Part shown: positions 9,369-18,475 of the stretch, piece after piece
Layout of the letters: each line of letters opens with the position of its first letter
Numbering within the stretch: position 1 is the stretch's first letter
Source: BOKV01 sp041987205
GTDB lineage: Bacteria > Pseudomonadota > Alphaproteobacteria > Rhizobiales > Rhizobiaceae
Direction: 5' to 3'
Length of the DNA: 64,000 nucleotides
Assembly: GCA_041987205.1 (NCBI GenBank)
Contig: JBHIWX010000005.1
Span: 1-64,000 of the forward strand
The notes under the pieces: generated by a model
Seen by the model: only the letters and a program-made list of their open reading frames with translations
Told to the model about the DNA's origin: nothing
Database searches by the model: none
Made by a program: the position numbers and the translations under genes

Positions 9369-10436
9369 ATGGAGTTCAAGGCACGCTACATCCTGACCGG
9401 GCTGTTTGCCGTCGCGGTGATCGTCGCCGTCTTCGCCTTCGTCTGGTGGCTGGACAACAAATCCGGCTTCGGCGAGCGAACCGCCTACCGGGTCCGTTTC
9501 ACCGTGCCGATCACCGGCCTGACCACCGGTTCCGACGTGCTGTTCAACGGCGTCAAGGTCGGCGAGGTCGACGCCATCCATCTCGACCCCGAAAGTCCGG
9601 CCAACCTCATCGCCACCATCTCGATCGCCGTCGCCACGCCGGTGCGCACCGACACCCATGTCGGCATCGACTATCAGGGCCTGACCGGCGCGGCCAACGT
9701 GCTGCTGACCGGCGGCAGCGCCGACGCTGCCCTGCTGGCGGGCGACACCGCCAATCCGCCCGTGCTGGAGGCCGATCCAGGCGATTCGCGCAGCTGGACG
9801 CAGAAGGCCGGACGGATTCTGGGCGTCATCGACGACGTGCTGACGGACAATGCCGGGCGTTTCGACGCCATCCTCGCCGGGCTGGAAAGGCTGGCGGGTG
9901 GCGGCTCCGACGCCGCGCCCCGGCCGACCCACGACCTGCTGGCACCGGCCGATTTCGCCGAGCCGATCAAAGCTGGTGACTGGCAACTCGCCGTGGGCGA
10001 ACCCTCCGTGGTCCTCGCACTCAACACCGACCGCGTGCTCCGGCGCGTCGACGGCGACGCCACGAGCCCACTCGGCGAGGCGCGCTGGACTGACTCCCTG
10101 CCGGTGCTGTTCCAGGCGCGGATCATCCAGGGCTTCGAGAATGCCGGCCATTTCAACGTGCTGCGCCCGGCCGACGCGCTCGGCGCCGACTACACGCTGG
10201 CGCTCGATATTCGCGGCTTTTGGCTGGTCACCGAGCCGCAACCCGCCGGCGCGGTCGATCTGGTCGCCAAGATCGTCGACCGTGACGGCACCATCGTCGC
10301 CGCCAATCGGTTCCAAAAGCAGGTGGATGCTGCCGGTGACGACGAAACGGCCGCCACCGGGGCGCTTGGTGAGGCCTTCACCTCGACCGCGCGCGAGCTG
10401 ATCGTCTGGACGGCGAACAATCTGGGCGGCCAGTAG
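9369..10436 (+). CDS. mlaD: MCE (MlaD) protein fused to a PqiC-like ABC auxiliary domain
   Basis: A 355-residue protein. The ATG at 9369 (preceded by GTGAGG) is preferred; longer openings run back into the ATPase gene. Residues about 7-27 are a single membrane anchor (YILTGLFAVAVIVAVFAFVW). Residues about 38-115 are the MCE domain (GSDVLFNGVKVGEVDAIHLD). A short linker of about 60 residues replaces the long helical region common in MCE proteins. From about residue 190 to the end the sequence (GFWLVTEPQP, VDLVAKIVDRDGTIVAANRF, FTSTARELIVWT) resembles the ABC-type transport auxiliary lipoprotein family (PqiC/DUF330), usually a separate lipoprotein gene. No lipobox is present, as expected if the domain is tethered through the N-terminal helix. 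The fusion is inferred from motif resemblance. Confidence 0.8.
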   Translation: MEFKARYILTGLFAVAVIVAVFAFVWWLDNKSGFGERTAYRVRFTVPITGLTTGSDVLFNGVKVGEVDAIHLDPESPANLIATISIAVATPVRTDTHVGIDYQGLTGAANVLLTGGSADAALLAGDTANPPVLEADPGDSRSWTQKAGRILGVIDDVLTDNAGRFDAILAGLERLAGGGSDAAPRPTHDLLAPADFAEPIKAGDWQLAVGEPSVVLALNTDRVLRRVDGDATSPLGEARWTDSLPVLFQARIIQGFENAGHFNVLRPADALGADYTLALDIRGFWLVTEPQPAGAVDLVAKIVDRDGTIVAANRFQKQVDAAGDDETAATGALGEAFTSTARELIVWTANNLGGQ

Positions 10437-10468
10437 CGAACGGCAATCTGCCCCTCACCCGACCGTCT

Positions 10469-11626
10469 TCACCATGCCGCCTTGTAGATCGCCAGCGCGT
10501 CGGCCTCCGTGACCTCACGCGGATTGTTGACCAGCAGCCTTGTCTGGTTCATCGAGTCGCTGGCAAGTTTCGGCAGGATGGATTCGGGAATGTCCATCTC
10601 GCGCAGGCTTTGCTGGAGCCCGCAGCGCGCCGACAGTGAGGCCAGTTCCTCGCAGAAGGCCTCGGCCCGTGCCTGCCCTTCCAGCTTCGAAAGCCCGGGA
10701 AAGACATGGGGCGCCAACTCGGCATAGGGCTGCGGCGCCACCTTGGTGTTGAAGCGCAACACATGCGGCAGCACCAGCGCGTTCGACAGACCGTGCGGAA
10801 CATGGAAATGCCCGCCGATCGGATAGGCCAGCGCGTGGACGGCGGCGACCGGCGAATTGGCGAAGGCCTGCCCGGCCATCATCGAGCCGAGCAGCATGGC
10901 CGAGCGCGCCTCCATGTCGTGCCCTTCATGCACCGCCTTTTCCAGCGCCCCGCCCATCAGGTCGAGCGCCTGGATCGCCAGATGGCGCGAGATCGGATTG
11001 TTGTTCGGGCTCGCCGAGGCATAGGCCTCGATGGCGTGCACCATGGCGTCGATCCCCGTTGCCGCCGTGATGTGCGACGGCAGGCCCAGTGTCAGTTCCG
11101 GATCGAGCAGCGCCAGATCGGGCAGGATGACCGGCGAGACCACGCCCATCTTCTCATTGGTGCCGGTCGTTACGATCGAGATCGGCGTGACCTCCGAGCC
11201 GGTGCCCGCCGTCGTCGGCACCAGGATCAGGGGTAGGCGCGGTCCTTTCGCATTGCCGACGCCATAGGCGTCCTTCAGCGTCTCCGTGCCGGGTACCAGC
11301 AGCGCTACCAGCTTTGCCGTGTCGAGCGAGGAGCCACCACCCAGCCCGATCACGCCGGCCGCATTGGCGTCGCGCGCGGCTTCCACGGCGGCCATGACGA
11401 CGGGCTCGGGCGGATCGGCCTCGACTTCCGAGAAAACGCTCGCCTCCACGCCGGCCGCCTTCAGCGCGGACAGCGCGCGCTCGACGATCCCCGTCGCTAT
11501 CATGCCCGGATCGGTCACCAGCATGACCGGCCCGTCGATTCGCCCGCGCGCGATCTCGCCCAGCTCGTTCAGCACGCCCGCGCCGAACCGGATACTGGCC
11601 GATGTGTTGAAGACGAACGGATTCAT
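10469..11626 (-). CDS. Iron-containing alcohol dehydrogenase
   Basis: A 385-residue NAD(P)-dependent, metal-containing alcohol dehydrogenase of the group III family. The N-terminal nucleotide-binding half carries GVIGLGGGSSLDTAKL. The C-terminal half carries the metal-site segments SRHLAIQAL, NSPVAAVHALAYPIGG and HVPHGLSNALVLP, whose Asp/His ligands are intact. The start is supported by GGAAGGAGAG just upstream. It lies 119 nt downstream of the molybdenum hydroxylase genes on the same strand and could be co-transcribed, which would couple alcohol and aldehyde oxidation. It is convergent with the Mla operon. The substrate cannot be deduced. Confidence 0.88.
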   Translation of the reverse strand: MNPFVFNTSASIRFGAGVLNELGEIARGRIDGPVMLVTDPGMIATGIVERALSALKAAGVEASVFSEVEADPPEPVVMAAVEAARDANAAGVIGLGGGSSLDTAKLVALLVPGTETLKDAYGVGNAKGPRLPLILVPTTAGTGSEVTPISIVTTGTNEKMGVVSPVILPDLALLDPELTLGLPSHITAATGIDAMVHAIEAYASASPNNNPISRHLAIQALDLMGGALEKAVHEGHDMEARSAMLLGSMMAGQAFANSPVAAVHALAYPIGGHFHVPHGLSNALVLPHVLRFNTKVAPQPYAELAPHVFPGLSKLEGQARAEAFCEELASLSARCGLQQSLREMDIPESILPKLASDSMNQTRLLVNNPREVTEADALAIYKAAW

Positions 11627-11745
11627 GCACTCTCTCCTTCCGGCAGCCGCATGTCATGCGGTGCCACCTGCCTCTCCTCACCCCGACTGAAGCCGCGAAA
11701 GCATCCAGCGCCGCAGGTGGTTGTGGGCCTTGATATTCGGTAATC

Positions 11746-11991
11746 CTATCCGCCGGCAAGGCGCGGCAGCAGGAAGATCTCCGCACCTTCGGGCAACTCC
11801 TTCGACCAGGTGTCGCGATAGATCACCCCGTCGATCGACACGGCGATGCCGCTGTCGATGAAGGGTTTGAGCGCGGGATGCTGTTCCTCCATCTTCGCGA
11901 ACAATTCGCGGATGGTCCCCGCCTCGACGTCGATCTTCTCCTTGCCGCCGATCGCCGCACCCAGCGAACCCCAAAGCCGAACCTCGACCAT
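11746..11991 (-). CDS. MoaD/ThiS-like sulfur carrier protein
   Basis: An 81-residue beta-grasp protein beginning MVEVRLWGSL and ending LLPRLAGG. The C-terminal Gly-Gly is the site that is adenylated and thiocarboxylated in MoaD and ThiS family members. The start codon overlaps the stop of the molybdenum hydroxylase large-subunit gene (TGATG), so translation is coupled. This position suggests a role in supplying or tuning the molybdopterin cofactor for that enzyme rather than in thiamine synthesis. No moaE, thiG or activating E1-like enzyme is nearby, so it would depend on a partner encoded elsewhere. Confidence 0.75.
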   Translation of the reverse strand: MVEVRLWGSLGAAIGGKEKIDVEAGTIRELFAKMEEQHPALKPFIDSGIAVSIDGVIYRDTWSKELPEGAEIFLLPRLAGG

Positions 11992-14252
11992 CAGTTCTGG
12001 TCGGCTTCCAGCGCCGCCAGGATACGCGGCGGCGACATCGGGATATGCGTCATGCGCACGCCTACGGCATTCGACACCGCATTGGCGATCGCCGCCAGCG
12101 GCGGCACGATCGACGTCTCGCCGACGCCGCGAATGCCATAGGGGTGGTTGGGATTGGGGATCTCCAGGATCTGCGTGTCGATCATCGGCAGGTCCGAACA
12201 CACCGGAATGCGGTAGTCGAGGAAACCTGCATTCTGCAGCTTCCCGTCATCGCCATAAATGTATTCCTCGTTGAGTGCCCAGCCGATGCCCTGCGCGGCA
12301 CCGCCCTGATACTGCCCCTCGACATAGGTCGGATGCACCGCCTTGCCCGCATCCTGCACGACCGTGTAGCGGACCACCCGGGTCGAGCCGGTCTCCGGAT
12401 CGACCTCGACATCGCAGATATGCGTGGCGAACGACACGCCGGCGCCATCCGCAACGAGTTCGCTGTGGCCGGCGATCGGCCCGCCGGTATTACCGGCCGA
12501 TGCGGCGATTTCCTTGAGCGAAAGCGGCGGCAGATTGCCATGCTTCTCGCCCGTCGCCCTGGCCTCGCCCTCCTCCCACACGACATTGTCGAGCGGGATG
12601 TCCCACATCTTCGCGGCACGCTCGCGCAGCACCTGCTTGGCGTTTCTGGCCGCCGAGATCGTCGCCATGGACGAGGAGAACGTGCCGCGGCTGCCATCCG
12701 TCATGTCGTTGTAGCCGAGCGTAGAGGTATCGGCGACGACGGCCTTGACCTGTTCGTAGGCGATGCCGAGTTCCTCGGCCGCCACCAGCGAAAGCGAGGC
12801 GCGCGAGCCGCCGACATCGACCGTGCCGACGGCAATGGTGACCGTGCCGTCCGCGCCGATATTGAGATCGGTGCAGGTCTGTCCGCCGAAATTGAACCAG
12901 AAGCCGCAGGCCATGCCGCGTCCCTGGTTCTCGCCGAGCGGCGCCTTCATGTGCGGATGGTCCTTCACCGCGTCCAGCGTCGGCCCGATGCCGATCGGAC
13001 CGTAGATCGGACCGTAAGAGGCTCTCGTGCCTTCCTTCGCGACATTGGCGATGCGGAAATCGACCGGGTCCATGCCGAGCTTGCGCGCCAGTTCGTCGAC
13101 GGCACTCTCGACCGCGAAGGCAGCCATCGGCGCGGACGGCGCGCGATAGGCCGCGACCTTGGGCCGGTTGACCAGCACCTCCCAGCCCACCGTACGCACA
13201 TTCTTCAGGTCGTAGGGCGCGAACGCCGTCATCGCACCGGTTGCGGCCCAGGAGCCGGCATAGGGGCCGGAGGAGTAGCGCAGGGTTGCCGAAGCGGCGG
13301 TGATCCTGCCGTCCTTCGTCGCGCCGATCTTCACGTCGATTGACGTGGCGCTGGTTGGGCCGGAGGCACGGAAGACCTCGTCGCGCGTCATAACCAGCTT
13401 GACCGGGCGGCCGGCCTTGCGCGACAGCGCCAGCGCGGCGGGCTCTGCCCAGACATGGGTCTTGCCCCCGAAACCGCCGCCGATCTCCGACGATGTGACG
13501 CGCAGCTTGGAGACGTCGAGGCCGAGCAGGTCGGCACAGACCTGGCGATAGACGAAGTGGCCCTGCGTGCAGACCCACATTTCGCCGGTGCCGTCGGAGT
13601 TGAGGCTCGCCACGCAGGCATGCGGCTCGATATAGCCCTGATGCGTCTGTTCGGTGCGGAAGGTACGCTCGACGATCACCTCGGCCTCGCCGAAACCCGC
13701 CTCGACATCGCCATGGCCGAACTGGCTGCGCCGGGTCACGTTGGAGGGTTTTTCGGGCTTCGGATCGACGCCTTCGGTGAAGACGTCGTCATGTACCAGC
13801 GGCGCGTCGTCGCGGACAGCCGCGTCGACATCGGTGACGTGCGGCAGCACCTCGTAATCGACCTCGATGAGCTTCAGCGCCTGCTTCGCGGTGCGCGCGT
13901 CGACGGCCGCCACGGCGGCGACCGCGTGCCCGTCATAGAGCGCCTTGCCGCGCGCCATGCAATTGTCGAGGATGGCCGCGAGTTCGCTGTCGCCGCCGGT
14001 ATGGTCGGGCAGGTCGGCGGCGGTGACCACCGCCTTGACGCCCTTGAGCGCCTCGGCCTTCGACGCATCGATCTTCCTGATGCGCGCATGGGCGTGCGGA
14101 CTTCTCAGGATACGGCCGACCAGCTGTCCGGGCATGTTGAAGTCGGCGCCGTAGCGCGCCCGGCCCGTGACCTTGTCGACGCCGTCCGGGCGCAGCGGCC
14201 GCGTGCCGACGGATTTGAACTGCTGTGACGTGTAGCTCGGGTCGAAATCCAT
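11991..14252 (-). CDS. Molybdenum hydroxylase large subunit (xanthine dehydrogenase/aldehyde oxidase family)
   Basis: A 753-residue molybdopterin-binding subunit. The N-terminal domain starts with RPLRPDGVDKVTGRARYGAD. Cofactor-binding segments include EIGGGFGGKTHVWAEP and AAYRAPSAPMAAFAVES. Near the C-terminus is IRGVGETSIVPP, with the catalytic Glu of the family. The AYRAPS loop lacks the Cys of the CoxL signature, so this is not a form I CO dehydrogenase. The substrate is more likely an aldehyde, aromatic or N-heterocyclic compound. With the Fe-S and FAD subunits just upstream it makes a standard three-subunit enzyme. The gene starts 3 nt after the Fe-S subunit stop. Confidence 0.9.
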   Translation of the reverse strand: MDFDPSYTSQQFKSVGTRPLRPDGVDKVTGRARYGADFNMPGQLVGRILRSPHAHARIRKIDASKAEALKGVKAVVTAADLPDHTGGDSELAAILDNCMARGKALYDGHAVAAVAAVDARTAKQALKLIEVDYEVLPHVTDVDAAVRDDAPLVHDDVFTEGVDPKPEKPSNVTRRSQFGHGDVEAGFGEAEVIVERTFRTEQTHQGYIEPHACVASLNSDGTGEMWVCTQGHFVYRQVCADLLGLDVSKLRVTSSEIGGGFGGKTHVWAEPAALALSRKAGRPVKLVMTRDEVFRASGPTSATSIDVKIGATKDGRITAASATLRYSSGPYAGSWAATGAMTAFAPYDLKNVRTVGWEVLVNRPKVAAYRAPSAPMAAFAVESAVDELARKLGMDPVDFRIANVAKEGTRASYGPIYGPIGIGPTLDAVKDHPHMKAPLGENQGRGMACGFWFNFGGQTCTDLNIGADGTVTIAVGTVDVGGSRASLSLVAAEELGIAYEQVKAVVADTSTLGYNDMTDGSRGTFSSSMATISAARNAKQVLRERAAKMWDIPLDNVVWEEGEARATGEKHGNLPPLSLKEIAASAGNTGGPIAGHSELVADGAGVSFATHICDVEVDPETGSTRVVRYTVVQDAGKAVHPTYVEGQYQGGAAQGIGWALNEEYIYGDDGKLQNAGFLDYRIPVCSDLPMIDTQILEIPNPNHPYGIRGVGETSIVPPLAAIANAVSNAVGVRMTHIPMSPPRILAALEADQN

Positions 14253-14255
14253 GGC

Positions 14256-14732
14256 TCAGGCTCCCCTCATCTCGCTGGCGGCGTCCAGGACGGCGCGCAC
14301 GATCTTGTCGTAGCCGGTGCACCGGCACAGATTGCCGGCAAGTCCGAAACGTACTTCTTCCTCGCTCGGATCGGGATTGCGTGCCAGCAGGTCCCTCGCC
14401 GCGATCAGGAAGCCCGGCGTGCAGATGCCGCACTGCAGCGCGGCATGCTCGATGAACTTCGCCTGGAGCGGATGCAGATTATCGCCGTCCGCCATGCCCT
14501 CGATGGTCTCGACCGATTTCCCCTCGGCTTCCGCGCCGAGCACCAGGCAGGAACACACGAGCCTTCCGTCGAAGATCACACTGCAGGCGCCGCAATCGCC
14601 GGTGCCGCAGCCTTCCTTGGCGCCGGTCAGGCCGAGACGGTCGCGCAAGACGTCGAGGAGCGTTTCGTCCGCCTGGCATAGGAATTCGACGTCGTCGCCA
14701 TTGATCGTGGTTGAAACCGCAATACCCGTCAT
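14256..14732 (-). CDS. Molybdenum hydroxylase [2Fe-2S] small subunit
   Basis: A 158-residue iron-sulfur subunit that passes electrons from molybdopterin to FAD. The plant-ferredoxin-type cluster motif is EGCGTGDCGACS followed by a further Cys (RLVCSC). The C-terminal helical domain binds the second cluster through QCGICTPG and LCRCTGYD. The ATG at 14732 is chosen because it overlaps the stop of the FAD-subunit gene (TGATG) and gives the family length; the longer opening adds a basic tail with no homology. It forms part of the FAD, Fe-S, Mo, MoaD-like gene series. Confidence 0.93.
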   Translation of the reverse strand: MTGIAVSTTINGDDVEFLCQADETLLDVLRDRLGLTGAKEGCGTGDCGACSVIFDGRLVCSCLVLGAEAEGKSVETIEGMADGDNLHPLQAKFIEHAALQCGICTPGFLIAARDLLARNPDPSEEEVRFGLAGNLCRCTGYDKIVRAVLDAASEMRGA

Positions 14733-15592
14733 CACTTGCCTCCCGCCCGCTGCCGGGCGATCCGGGCCGCGCGTCCGGCGAGGACGCCCGCGACCTTCTT
14801 CCTGAAATGAACCGTGCCACGCTTGTCGTCGATCGGGCTGGCCGCCGCCGAACACGCTTCGGCGAGTTTTTCCACCGCGGCATCGTCGAGCGTGGTGCCG
14901 ATGATCGCGTCGGCGGCCTCCTCGACCAGCAGCACCGTCGCCGCGACCGCGCCCAGCGCCACGCGCGCCGAGGTGATCGTGCCGTCGTCACCGAGCGTCA
15001 AATTGACGCCCGCGCTAACCACGGCGATGTCCATCTCGGTGCGCGGAATGAAGCGCAGATAGGCATCGCCGGCATGCGGCGGACGCTTGTCGAGCAGGAT
15101 CGCCTCGATAATCTCGCCTCGGGCGAGCGACGTCTTGCCCGGGCCTTTAGGCACCTCTACGACCGGAACCGTGCGCCGGCCGGAAGGACCCGCAATCACG
15201 ACCCTGGCACCGGCGGCGACGAGCGCCGGCACGCTGTCGGCCGCAGGCGAGGCATTGCACAGATTGCCGACGACCGTGCATCTTCCCTGCACCTGCTTGG
15301 AGCCGATGAGATTGGCCGCCTCGACCACGCCTGGCCAGGCCTTCTTCAGCATCTCCGACTCGCCCAGCGCCGCGCACGACACCGCCGCGCCGATGGCATA
15401 ACCGTCATCCGTTTCACGGATATCGCCGAATCCGGAAATCGCCTTGATGTCGACCACCAGTTCCGGCTCGATGAAACCGCCCTTCATGCGGACCAGCAGG
15501 TCGCTGCCGCCCGCCAGAACGAAGGCGTCTCCCTTCGACTGCGTCAGCAGGCCGATCGCATCTTCCAGTGAAGTCGGTCGCACAAACTGCAT
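14732..15592 (-). CDS. Molybdenum hydroxylase FAD-binding subunit
   Basis: A 286-residue FAD subunit, first gene of the operon. The start ATG at 15592 is set by a strong AGGAGGAGG ribosome-binding site immediately upstream. FAD-binding signatures are visible: FVLAGGSDLLVRMKGG near residue 30 and TVVGNLCNASPAADSVPAL near residue 105, followed by the CO dehydrogenase flavoprotein C-terminal domain. The 195 nt upstream, between this start and the transketolase gene, is the only room for the operon's own promoter, but no convincing promoter sequence was identified there. Confidence 0.92.
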   Translation of the reverse strand: MQFVRPTSLEDAIGLLTQSKGDAFVLAGGSDLLVRMKGGFIEPELVVDIKAISGFGDIRETDDGYAIGAAVSCAALGESEMLKKAWPGVVEAANLIGSKQVQGRCTVVGNLCNASPAADSVPALVAAGARVVIAGPSGRRTVPVVEVPKGPGKTSLARGEIIEAILLDKRPPHAGDAYLRFIPRTEMDIAVVSAGVNLTLGDDGTITSARVALGAVAATVLLVEEAADAIIGTTLDDAAVEKLAEACSAAASPIDDKRGTVHFRKKVAGVLAGRAARIARQRAGGK

Positions 15593-15787
15593 GAAATTGC
15601 CTCCTCCTGCGGTCGGAATCCCGCACGGTGTTTCTTCAAGGGATATCCGGGCATGAGCCTCGCGTCCAGCCGCACGGTCGCATTCGCCGGAGTGGCCGCC
15701 CAATTGCATGGCATTCGAACAATCAGGAAACCGGGAACGACGGCGCACGCTGTCGGTTGAACGCGCGCGCCACTGCCATGTTCCTGC

Positions 15788-17701
15788 TCAGCGCGGCAGC
15801 ATCGTCGTGACGCGCTCGGCGAGCGAGGCCGAATCGAGGCGGTGGTGGCGCAACACTTCGGCGGCACTGCCGCAGACGGGGATTTCGTCGACGCCGGCCT
15901 TGGCGAAGCGCCGTCCGTCGAGAAGCCCGAGCCCGGAAAGCCGGGAGATGAGAAAATCGCCCTGCCCGCCGACCTCGCTGTGATCGTCGACCGCCACGAT
16001 CGTCTTGTACGGGCCGACCAGCGCGGCAAGCCAGACATCGTCGGCCAGATTGAGCCACGGCATGTTGACGACGCAAAGCCCGATGCCTTTCGAGGAGAGC
16101 GTCTCTGCGGCGCCGAGCGCCTGATCCAGCATGACCGGGCCATAGGCGAACATCAGCGCATCGTCGCCCTCGGTGAGGACGGTGCCCTGCCCCCGCGTCA
16201 GGCGATAGTCCTGTGGCAGCTCGATCCTGCGCGGCGAGGCGCCAATGTTCATGCGCAGCACGCAACTCGTCGAGGAATCGCGCACGCAATAGCGTAGCGC
16301 CTGACGCGCTTCCTCGCCGCTGGCCGGCTGGATCATCTCCATACCCGGCAGGGCGCCCATCAGCGAGATGTCGCGCAGGCTCTGATGCGATTTTCCCGGC
16401 CCGGCGGGAATGAGCCCGGCCAGATGGTAGGCGTAGATGATCCGCGTGCCTTCGGTGAAATTGTTGAAGATCTGCTCATTGGCGCGACTGGCGAGAAAGC
16501 AGCCGAAGGAATTGGCGACCGGCAGCAGGCCGGACCTAGCCATGCCGCCGGCAACCGAGGCCATGTCCATTTCGGCGATGCCGTTCTCGACGAAACGCGT
16601 GGGGAATGCCGCCGCGAAATCCCGTGTCTTGCAATCGTCCGCCAGATCCGCGACGAGAACACAGAGGTTATCGTCCTCCCGGCCGAGCTCGACCAGGCAT
16701 TCGCCATAGGCCGCGGCGACATGGTCGTTCGACGGCGCAGCCGCGGCGGGATCGCGCTGGACGGAACGGGTATCGACGGGCGTAACTTCCGCCTTCGACA
16801 GAGCAGCATTCGACCTGTCCAGAAGTTCGCCGATACCCTTGGCGTAATCGGCATCGGACGGCGCGCCGGAGTGATAGCGGTAGATATAGTCTGCCGCCGG
16901 CGCTACCGGTCCCTCCATGAAGGAGACGCCCTTGCCCTTGACCGTGTTGGCGATGACGATCTTCGGCCGGTCGTCGCCTTCCGCCTGCTGCAGCGCCTGC
17001 GCGATCTGGTCGTGGTCGTGGCCGTCGATCTCGACCGCCTGCCAGCCGAACGCCTCGAACCGCGCGGCGAGATCGCCGAGCGGGCTGATGATCTCGGTGT
17101 GCATGTCCGACTGGTAGCCGTTGCGGTCGACGATCACCGTCACGCCCGTCATGCCCTGATTGGCGGCAGCCAGCGCGGATTCCCAGATCTGGCCTTCCTG
17201 CAGCTCGCCGTCGCCGAGCAGGACATAGACATGGCCGCCGTGGCCCTTCAGCCGCTTGGCGAAGGCCATGCCGCGCGCCTTGGCGATGCCCATGCCAAGC
17301 GACCCGGAATTGGCTTCGACACCGTGAATGGCGAGGTCGGGATGGCCGTCCAGCCCGCCGAGACGGCGCAGCAGCAGCAGCTTTTCCTCGGGCACCACGC
17401 CGAAGGCGTAAAGCGCCGCGTAGAGTCCCGGTGCGTCATGCCCCTTGGAGGAAAAATAAATGTCCCGGTCGGGGGAATCGAAGCCGACCGATAACGTGTT
17501 CATCACGCGCAGATAGAGATGGACCACGATGTCCATCGCGCTGAAGCTGGAACCGATATGGCCCGAGCCCGCCTTCCGGATCGCGGTCAGCGCGTTGACC
17601 CGGCAAAGGTCGGCGTAAAGCGCCAGCTTTTGCGGTTCATCCATCGGCGCTTCGAGAATGCGATCGAATTCGCTGGCCGGCACGATACTCAGATTCTGCA
17701 T
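15788..17701 (-). CDS. Full-length transketolase encoded in a nonulosonate-type operon
   Basis: A 637-residue thiamine-diphosphate enzyme carrying all three transketolase domains in one chain. TPP-binding motif: LLGDGELQEGQIWE followed by VDRNGYQ. The N-terminal GSGHIGSSFSAMDIVVHLYL is typical of the family. The pyrimidine-binding domain carries NGIAEMDMASVAGGMA with the catalytic Glu, and the C-terminal domain follows. It is the last gene of the NeuB-like, SDR, CMP-sugar synthetase series, 30 nt after the synthetase stop. This suggests a biosynthetic role in making the sugar acid precursor rather than housekeeping pentose phosphate work. Comparable transketolases in surface-sugar clusters are often split in two, whereas this one is fused. 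Confidence 0.85.
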   Translation of the reverse strand: MQNLSIVPASEFDRILEAPMDEPQKLALYADLCRVNALTAIRKAGSGHIGSSFSAMDIVVHLYLRVMNTLSVGFDSPDRDIYFSSKGHDAPGLYAALYAFGVVPEEKLLLLRRLGGLDGHPDLAIHGVEANSGSLGMGIAKARGMAFAKRLKGHGGHVYVLLGDGELQEGQIWESALAAANQGMTGVTVIVDRNGYQSDMHTEIISPLGDLAARFEAFGWQAVEIDGHDHDQIAQALQQAEGDDRPKIVIANTVKGKGVSFMEGPVAPAADYIYRYHSGAPSDADYAKGIGELLDRSNAALSKAEVTPVDTRSVQRDPAAAAPSNDHVAAAYGECLVELGREDDNLCVLVADLADDCKTRDFAAAFPTRFVENGIAEMDMASVAGGMARSGLLPVANSFGCFLASRANEQIFNNFTEGTRIIYAYHLAGLIPAGPGKSHQSLRDISLMGALPGMEMIQPASGEEARQALRYCVRDSSTSCVLRMNIGASPRRIELPQDYRLTRGQGTVLTEGDDALMFAYGPVMLDQALGAAETLSSKGIGLCVVNMPWLNLADDVWLAALVGPYKTIVAVDDHSEVGGQGDFLISRLSGLGLLDGRRFAKAGVDEIPVCGSAAEVLRHHRLDSASLAERVTTMLPR

Positions 17702-17731
17702 GTTCCCCTGTCGGTCTCCGCCTGCTGGCCC

Positions 17732-18475
17732 TCAGTCGATCACCGGCAGCGATGCCTGCCCGGTCTCGACGAGATGTTCGACATGGTGCCAGTCATATTC
17801 CGTGTTGACGTCCAGCCCTTCGTCGTCGCGCGTGAAAAAGGGCAGGATCACATTGCCGGCAATCGTGCGCTGTTCCAGCACGACGCGGCTCCACGCGATC
17901 TCCAGACTGGCATTCTGCACCCAGACCTCGGGCAGCGCCTGATACTGGCTCGAATGCCAGGGCTGCTCCTCGGGCGAGAGCGGCAGCAGCGGCAGCATGC
18001 GATTGCCCCTGACCACCCACATCTTGCCCGGATGCTGGGCACATTTCTCGACCGCCCGAAGCGAATCGATCCCGTCCTCGGCAACAAAGGCGTCCCATGC
18101 CCGCTTGATCGTTTCCGGCTTGCGGCACGGGCTGGTCGGACGAAGGATCGAGAAGCAGTCATGCAGCCGGCCTTCGCCCTGAAGAAAACGCAGTGCGTGA
18201 TCGACCCATTCGATGTCCGGCGATTTTTCGCCGGCGATGTCCGCCGGCCGCAGGAAGGGAACCTCCGCGCCATACCGGCGCGCGACTTCCGCGATTTCCT
18301 CGTCGTCGGTCGAGACGATGACCGAGGCAAACACGCCGCTTCGGCGGGCGGCCGCGATCGTGTAGGCGATGAGCGGATGACCCGCGAGCGGACGGATGTT
18401 CTTGCGTGGTACACGCTTCGAACCGCCACGCGCCGGGATCAGTGCGACCGCTTCCGGCGTCCGGTCGCTCACCAT
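17732..18475 (-). CDS. CMP-sugar (acylneuraminate-type) cytidylyltransferase
   Basis: A 247-residue NeuA/PseF/LegF-type nucleotidyltransferase that activates a nonulosonic acid with CTP. The N-terminal ALIPARGGSKRVPRKNI is the CTP-binding signature; LILRPTSP-like FSILRPTSPCRKPETI and VNTEYDW near the C-terminus are also typical. Two start codons are possible: 18475, overlapping the preceding SDR gene by 7 nt, or 18484, overlapping by 16 nt. 18475 is chosen as the better fit to the family N-terminus. Its position between the NeuB-like synthase/SDR and the transketolase ties it to the same sugar pathway. The exact sugar is not deducible. Confidence 0.88.
   Translation of the reverse strand: MVSDRTPEAVALIPARGGSKRVPRKNIRPLAGHPLIAYTIAAARRSGVFASVIVSTDDEEIAEVARRYGAEVPFLRPADIAGEKSPDIEWVDHALRFLQGEGRLHDCFSILRPTSPCRKPETIKRAWDAFVAEDGIDSLRAVEKCAQHPGKMWVVRGNRMLPLLPLSPEEQPWHSSQYQALPEVWVQNASLEIAWSRVVLEQRTIAGNVILPFFTRDDEGLDVNTEYDWHHVEHLVETGQASLPVID

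Noticed and set aside
11991..14252. Form I CO dehydrogenase large subunit
   Set aside because: The active-site loop reads AYRAPS and lacks the Cys of the CoxL signature.
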